Shown piece after piece: positions 58,829 to 64,000 of a stretch of 64,000 nt of DNA. Every line of letters begins with the position of its first letter. Position 1 is the first letter of the stretch. Position numbers and translations under genes: made by a program. The notes beneath the pieces were generated by a model. That model saw only the letters and a program-made list of their open reading frames with translations, searched no databases and had not been told where the DNA came from. Origin of the DNA: Diphasiastrum complanatum (taxonomy: Eukaryota > Streptophyta > Lycopodiopsida > Lycopodiales > Lycopodiaceae); NCBI GenBank assembly GCA_029204225.1, contig CM055092.1, positions 68,402,821 through 68,466,820 of the forward strand, given 5' to 3'.

Positions 58829-61809
58829 GCATCATGCCAGTCATTTCACAAATTTGGTTTGCTTTAACATAACATTCTAAATCATTTATATTCTCAAAGA
58901 GCAGAAACCCTAGAAGCAAATTTACATGGAGCGCCATGAACAAGAGTGATTCTGGATCCTTATTTCTGTATGATCACACAAATCCTATGGATACTAGAAC
59001 AGAGATATCATAGGAGATCAGACTAAGATGCTCTACTTGATGAACACTATTTGTGAGTATTCTAGATAGACGTGTACAAGTTATACACCATGTTTGTGAA
59101 CTCTGCATGGATCTATTAGTAGGAAATATCATTTGCCCTCTTGGGCCCTATTTGCAGTAGGATAAGATCACTTAGTGTTGGGCATTTGGCAGGATCACCT
59201 TGTAAATAGCTCAGAGTGACTAGGTGAATAAGTGTGAGAGCTCTAGCATCAACCACCCGATGAGCACATCAGTACTTCGGTTTGATAACTGGAAATAGAA
59301 GTGATTTTAAGGCCATTGCAGAAATTAAATCTAGTAGAGGCTTAATGATCAAGTTGGAAGAATAAAAAGTGTTTCTCACCTATTTTTGAGTTTAAATGTG
59401 TAGGGAGGTAGAAATTGGCCAATTGTCTCACTGTCCACCATGAATAATGGCAAAATGTACTTCATTTCTCATGTTCAATCAAAGAAAGGTGAAGAGGCTA
59501 CCATTTTGGCAATGAATTTCCTCGTTCTCCTTCTCCTCCATCTCTCATGTTTATTGGATTTTCATGCTTGTTGGATCTGCTTCTTGTTGCTATCTTTATG
59601 AGTAAAAAGTTTGAGAGAGGATCTTGTGGATGATTTAGGGTTAATACTTATTAATGAATAGGGTTTCTGTAAAGACCACCAACAAGAAGACAACTAAGAT
59701 GAGGACAGAATATGAACACAAAGACACCAATGGGAGCCAAACCATGTCGGAAAATGGTAGGTTATCATAAATAAGATACCATGTCGGAAATACGTGGGTT
59801 ATCAGGAATATCGAATGATATTGGATCAGAGGAGCTCTGGTTAAAACAAATGCTTTGAAATCAGATTGATAATGGTAGGATAGCAGCGGAAGTAGAACAA
59901 TTGACGATTGTAGATCGGAAGTGCAACAGTTACATGCAACAATCAAGATGAATAAACAGTAGTAATACTCAATAGAACAAATCAGTACTATGGACAAAAA
60001 TGTACTCTTGATAAAATCAGAAAGTGAGTACATGGGCGTGAAGCTGAGCGCAATTCAGTGAGGCGCAGATGTTTTTTTAGCTTCCATTTTTGCCTTTTAT
60101 CAACTATCTATTTCCGCCTTTTTAAATAGTAAAGACTATATAGGTAATACACATTTTTGGCCATACACCCAAAAATAAGGTGTATGATTTGTACTGACTA
60201 GTCTTCATCGTAATATTACAGGCCCATCGAGCTACTATCTCCTTGAGCAAGTTTCTCAATTCTACCTTACAAAAAATCATTCTATCTACTTTCTTTTTGA
60301 AACATGTGACCTACCTTGCTACAAAAAATACTTTCTTGGACTCATGGGCCTAAATCACATTCTTCAAGCCTAGTAGCATCACAACTAGCAAAGTGCGATA
60401 GCAGATGATAGGAGAATCTTGAATGATTGAGATATTGATGTAGGGGGGGTGCTGCTATCAGCAAATACAAAGTCTTTCATACTGTGAATTTGATATATGA
60501 TCAGATTTGGCCATGAAGACACAGATTGGAAGAAAGATATCTCTCTGTTTTTGAGCTACGATTGTGGATGCAAGACCATCCGGTTTGGCAGCTGCATTAT
60601 TTTGGAAACGGCAGATCATATTGCTTCCGTTTAGCAACACAGGAGGATGACTGCATCTTCACTTACGCAAGCACTTCTGTGAGCTTTCTCATCTATCCTT
60701 TCCCAGAACGTTTCCAACATATCCAGATAAAAATCACTGCATACAATGCTTGCAAGTTCATGTGTATCCATTTTCTCATGGTATTCACATTTTGAAGCTC
60801 TTCCTTTTTTGCTTGGACTACACTGTGCCCTTGTCCTATGAATGCAATATTACACTCGTCATTGGCATGAACAGAGCTTTATTGGTTCTTATGAGTGCAT
60901 AATCACTGTCAATATTACTCTGGAATCTTCTTTTGTACTTAAGCACACCCTCTTTCCTCTGAACATACAGCTCAGCATGTAGAAGAGTGTATCATTCAGC
61001 CGAGAGGAGAATTGATTTAGCTGTCTTTGTGTTAAAGATAAGAGGCTGTCTTGCTGTGTAGACTTTCCTTGTTGCAATGAGGGAAGCCGTACCATTTAAA
61101 TGATGGCCTTGTTCTGCCTAGTCTGTGCATCTCGCTGAGTTTTGAAGCCTATACAGTCCATATTCTTCGCCAATGGTAGTCACATGAAAATCATTATGTC
61201 GCTCTTTACACTTCTTACCTAGAATATTATTGATTGATAGAATGATTTGAAGATAGAGGTTGAATATAGGAAAGCTGAGTGGGCTAATAATGCTAAATCT
61301 GATACGTTATCCTGTCAAGAATGAGCAGGAGAAGGGAGGTGATCCCTGGAAAGAGGCACAAAAGCACATCAAAGTCACCAATTATTCAAACTTCCTAAAG
61401 ATTAAAATCATGAGCTCAGAGGCAGCAGCTTCAAAAGTTTGTTTTGAAGAATTTGGTGCGTAATAGAAGTGGTGAAAAAGGTATGTATCAATTCCAATTT
61501 CATATGCAATGTAAATTCATATATAATAAATTATAATTCAAATGGAAAATCAAAATTCTAGAAATGATTGATATATTAATTCAGTTAGTTTCCTGTTGAA
61601 AAATTGTCTTAATGATTGTATACAATTAGTATGTTGTAAGAAAATTAATATAAAGAGTATTTGCTTATAGATGTTGATATAAGAATTTTTTTTTTTGGGG
61701 GGAAATATAAAAACATATGTATGTTTTAGGATGCAGATAATGATTTGTAATATGAATTAATACAAGTACTATCAGATCAAGATACCATCCAGAAGATGTA
61801 TCTAAGACC
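58829..61809. other. No gene supported
   Basis: Nearly 3 kb of AT-rich sequence. Short frames at 60526-60795 and 61260-61463 match nothing I recognise and overlap opposite-strand frames of similar length. Confidence 0.4.
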
Positions 61810-62216
61810 CTGATGAGGGAGTCGAGTGAGTCGAGTTAGTTGAGGGTTGATAAAAAGTCGATGAAGTCGGGCAAGTCGACAAAGTCGAGTTGTCGATGGA
61901 GTCGATGGAGTTGATGGACAATGGAATGGAGTAAGTCAGGTACTTCGATGTCAGGTACTTCGATGTCGGGTACTTCGGTGTTGAGTACTTCGATGTCAGG
62001 GACTTCGATGAAGTCGATGTTGATGGAGTCAGTTGAGTGAGTTGATGAAGTCGAAGTCGAAGAAGTCAAATGGAGTTAGTTGGTGAAGTCGATGTCGAGT
62101 AAGTCGATGTCGAGTATATACATGAGAGAAGTCGAAGTCGATGGAGTCGGACGTCGACAAGTTTTTAGGATGCTCATTACCGAATGGATTTTGGACCTGA
62201 GCATTAAAATCCAACA
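61810..62216 (-). mobile_element. LTR part of copia copy G with GTCGA-rich repeats
   Basis: The right edge ends CCAACA (62211-62216), followed by CTCCCCTTTAAT, the C-strand of a polypurine tract, so it is the 3' LTR of a minus-strand element. Between 61821 and 62160 the sequence is a dense array of (A)GTCGA/GTCGG units, including near-identical GTACTTCGATGTC(A/G)G copies at about 61938-61990. The left boundary was not located. Confidence 0.75.
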
Positions 62217-62269
62217 CTCCCCTTTAATGTGGATCCTTGAAAACTTGGATCGTCAGATTTAGCATGTTG

Positions 62270-63576
62270 TTAAATCTGATATGGTGATCCTTGGGTAATG
62301 CCTTGGTGAAGTAACCTACTGCCATAAAATTTGTCTTGCCTTTGCACTTTTTCTCTAAGATAGTGATACCTGATTTCGATATGTTTGGTCCGAGAATAAA
62401 ATCTTAGATTTAGAGAGAGTGCAATTGTGCTTTGATTGTGACAATATATTGTCGTTGGATGTGGCTGAGCAAGGTCGATATCTGCAAGCAGGTTCCTTAG
62501 CCAAATTGCCTCCTTGGTAGCATTTGTGGCAGCTATGTATTCTGATTCGATTGATGATAATGCTACTGAGGTTTGTTTTTGGCTGTTCCATTGTGCTAAC
62601 ATGCATTTTGTATCCTTCATAATCATCACTCTTTATGTAGATGATACGTTTACTATTTAGTAACAATCTGAATCTATTGAAGGAGAGGTCTGTTTTGGGT
62701 TGTTCCATTGTGCTAACATGCATTTTGTATCCTTCAATAGATTCAGATTGTTACTAAATCGTAACGTATCATCTACATAAAGAGTGATGATTATGAAGGA
62801 AGTAGAAACAGACTTGAAGTAGACATTCGAGTCTGCCGAGTTTGGAATAAAACCATTTTCGATTAAAATGCATTAATTTTTTGAAACCAGGCTCTTGGTG
62901 ATTGTTTCAGACCATACAGTTGTGGATTTTGCACACTAGGTGCTCTTTACCCTTTAGTTTGTATCCCTCTGGCTGTGACATATCGATCTCCTCTTTATCA
63001 GCATCTGGAGTCGACATTGCCTCTGATACAATGCAAAGTTCTGCACAAAGTAGCAGGCTGGATCATCCATAAATCGGGATGGACTCATTTGTCGGAGTCG
63101 GTGTCGATTCTTCTGATCAGTCCTGAGTTCAGAGCTGGTGTCGACTATAGAATCTGAATTCGATGGAGCTTTCCCCTTGTGGTCGATGAGCTGGTCTTCC
63201 ACAAAAATGACGTCTCTGCTCATGAACGTTTATGTGTGTTTGGATTGTAGAGCTTGTATGCCTTGTGGTCTAGAGAATAGCTTATGAAGATCGACTATTC
63301 TGCTGGTGTCGTCCAACTTCTTTCTTAGATCAGTAGGGATTGAGAGTAGGCTATGCATCCAAACACTCGAATATGCTTGAGTGATGGTTTCGATCTTGTC
63401 CATACCTCATGAGGTGTTTTGCTACAGGGCTTTTGTAATGGATCGATTTTGTAAATAGGGGCTGTAGTAATAGCTTTTGCCCAAGATTTCTTTGGAAGAG
63501 AGGCATGGGCTAGCATGCGCAAATTGAATTCTCCATGTGAAAGCTGTATTATCAACAAACATAGAAGTCCATTCAT
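62270..63576 (-). mobile_element. Ty1/copia copy G, integrase tail to RNase H, internally rearranged
   Basis: Down the minus strand: integrase C-terminal part 63576-63325 (MLAHASLPKKSWAKAITTAP, PHEVWTRSKPSLKHIRVFGC); linker 63223-62954 (DVIFVEDQLIDHKGK); an RT piece containing YVDD at about 62785-62770, followed by an inverted second copy of the same piece on the plus strand; RNase H 62629-62270 (QKQTSVALSSIESEYIAATN, RTKHIEIRYHYLREK). Most of RT is absent. It is related to copies B and D by the RNase H tail. Confidence 0.85.
62614..62799. repeat. 70-bp inverted repeat of the copia RT catalytic segment
   Basis: 62614-62684 and 62730-62799 are reverse complements with only a few differences (TTTACTATT versus TTACGATT in the middle). 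A 36-bp direct repeat (TGTTCCATTGTGCTAACATG..) at 62584-62619 and 62701-62736 brackets the left arm. The arrangement fits a template switch or inverted duplication. Confidence 0.93.
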
Positions 63577-64000
63577 TTCTGATTCAGTTCATACTTCTAG
63601 AGATTTGCTAGATCTTGTACATAGTGACATTTGTGACCCTATGCAGACTGCTTCCACAGGGTGAGCCATTTATTTTCTAACCTTTATTGATGATTTCTCT
63701 CGAAGAACTGTCACCTACTTCTTGAAGAACAAATCTGAAGCATTCAAGTTCTTCAAACAGTTCAAAGCATCTGCAGAAAATCAGACCGAGAGAAAGATCA
63801 AGGCCCTACCTACTGATGGAGTGGGGGAATTCATCTCCACGAATTCAAAGAGTTCTGCAAGGCAAACCGAATACATCAACAATACACAACTAGCTACTCA
63901 CCTCAGTCCAATGGTGTAGCTGAAAGGAAGAATCGGACACTCATCGAAAGTCCTTTCTTCTCTCCTTAAACTCTCCTCAAGCTCCTTTGAAAGAGGCGCA
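63545..64000 (+). mobile_element. Ty1/copia integrase fragment (copy H), runs off window
   Basis: Plus frame SVHTSRDLLDLVHSDICDPM (first Asp), a TGA, FLTFIDDFSRRTVTYFLKNK, then KIKALPTDGVGEF (second Asp retained, neighbouring residues changed) and, after a frame shift near 63850, SPQSNGVAERKNRTLIE with the catalytic Glu. It abuts minus-strand copia copy G head to head at about 63560. Confidence 0.85.

Noticed and set aside
61836-62069. 77-codon minus frame with EVPDIEVPD repeats
   Set aside because: Produced by the GTCGA repeat array in an LTR; not a repeat protein.

Overview
This window is nuclear DNA from a land plant with a large, repeat-rich genome. The evidence is Ty1/copia retrotransposons with plant-type tRNA-Met primer sites, plant LINE fragments, a tRNA-derived SINE, an intron-rich hAT transposon with a BED finger, an R2R3-MYB gene of the MYB44/70/73/77 type, and long CT/GA/TA microsatellites. 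A fern or another lineage with swimming sperm is my guess. It rests mainly on a fragment of an N4/N6-type DNA methyltransferase at the left edge, a family reported from Marchantia but not typical of flowering plants. Base composition is AT-rich almost throughout; the GC-rich exceptions are about 11.7-12.4 kb, the MYB upstream region, the LINE copy and the hAT gene.

Layout. 0-2.1 kb: decayed, intron-containing DNA methyltransferase-like gene. 2.9-5.2 kb: minus-strand copia copy lacking its integrase core. 5.4-8 kb: a hairpin, a primer-site-like sequence, and poly-C and CT tracts. 8.3-9.5 kb: an unrecognised decayed coding region on the minus strand. 9.6-10.1 kb: shuffled copia pieces (integrase, LTR edge, protease). 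10.8-14.7 kb: palindrome, GA tract, 61-bp tandem repeat, LINE tail, and an unrecognised gene fragment cut by an LTR. 14.7-24.6 kb: a pile of copia elements in both orientations (B minus, C plus, D plus, E plus). 25.3-26.2 kb: Ty3/gypsy gag remnant. 26.3-31.4 kb: two opposite-strand copies of an unfamiliar multi-exon, transposase-like family, one interrupted by a rearranged gypsy fragment. 31.4-35.5 kb: mostly empty, with a pair of perfect G-box palindromes. 35.6-36.8 kb: intact MYB gene with an ABRE/G-box-containing upstream region. 38-42 kb: degenerate tandem repeat, SINE, and two exons of an RNA polymerase III subunit RPC9 gene. 45.5-48.5 kb: copia gag and a LINE with its two halves inverted. 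48.5-53.4 kb: nearly complete hAT gene. 53.4-56.5 kb: diverged duplicated segments, GA tracts and a LINE ORF1-like fragment. 56.5-61.8 kb: little recognisable, one possible last exon. 61.8-64 kb: another copia copy with a self-inverted RT segment, abutting an opposite-strand copia integrase that runs off the window.

Only the MYB gene looks like an intact host gene; RPC9 is partial and carries a 1-bp frame break. No autonomous transposable element survives. Several copia copies have lost internal blocks (integrase core, or integrase plus RT), pointing to deletion derivatives. The most unusual content is the 26.3-31.4 kb family: two diverged copies share an intron at the same codon position, conserved acidic residues and a CxxC motif. 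I know its layout only from unnamed eukaryotic proteins. All family assignments were made by eye from motifs, without database searches.
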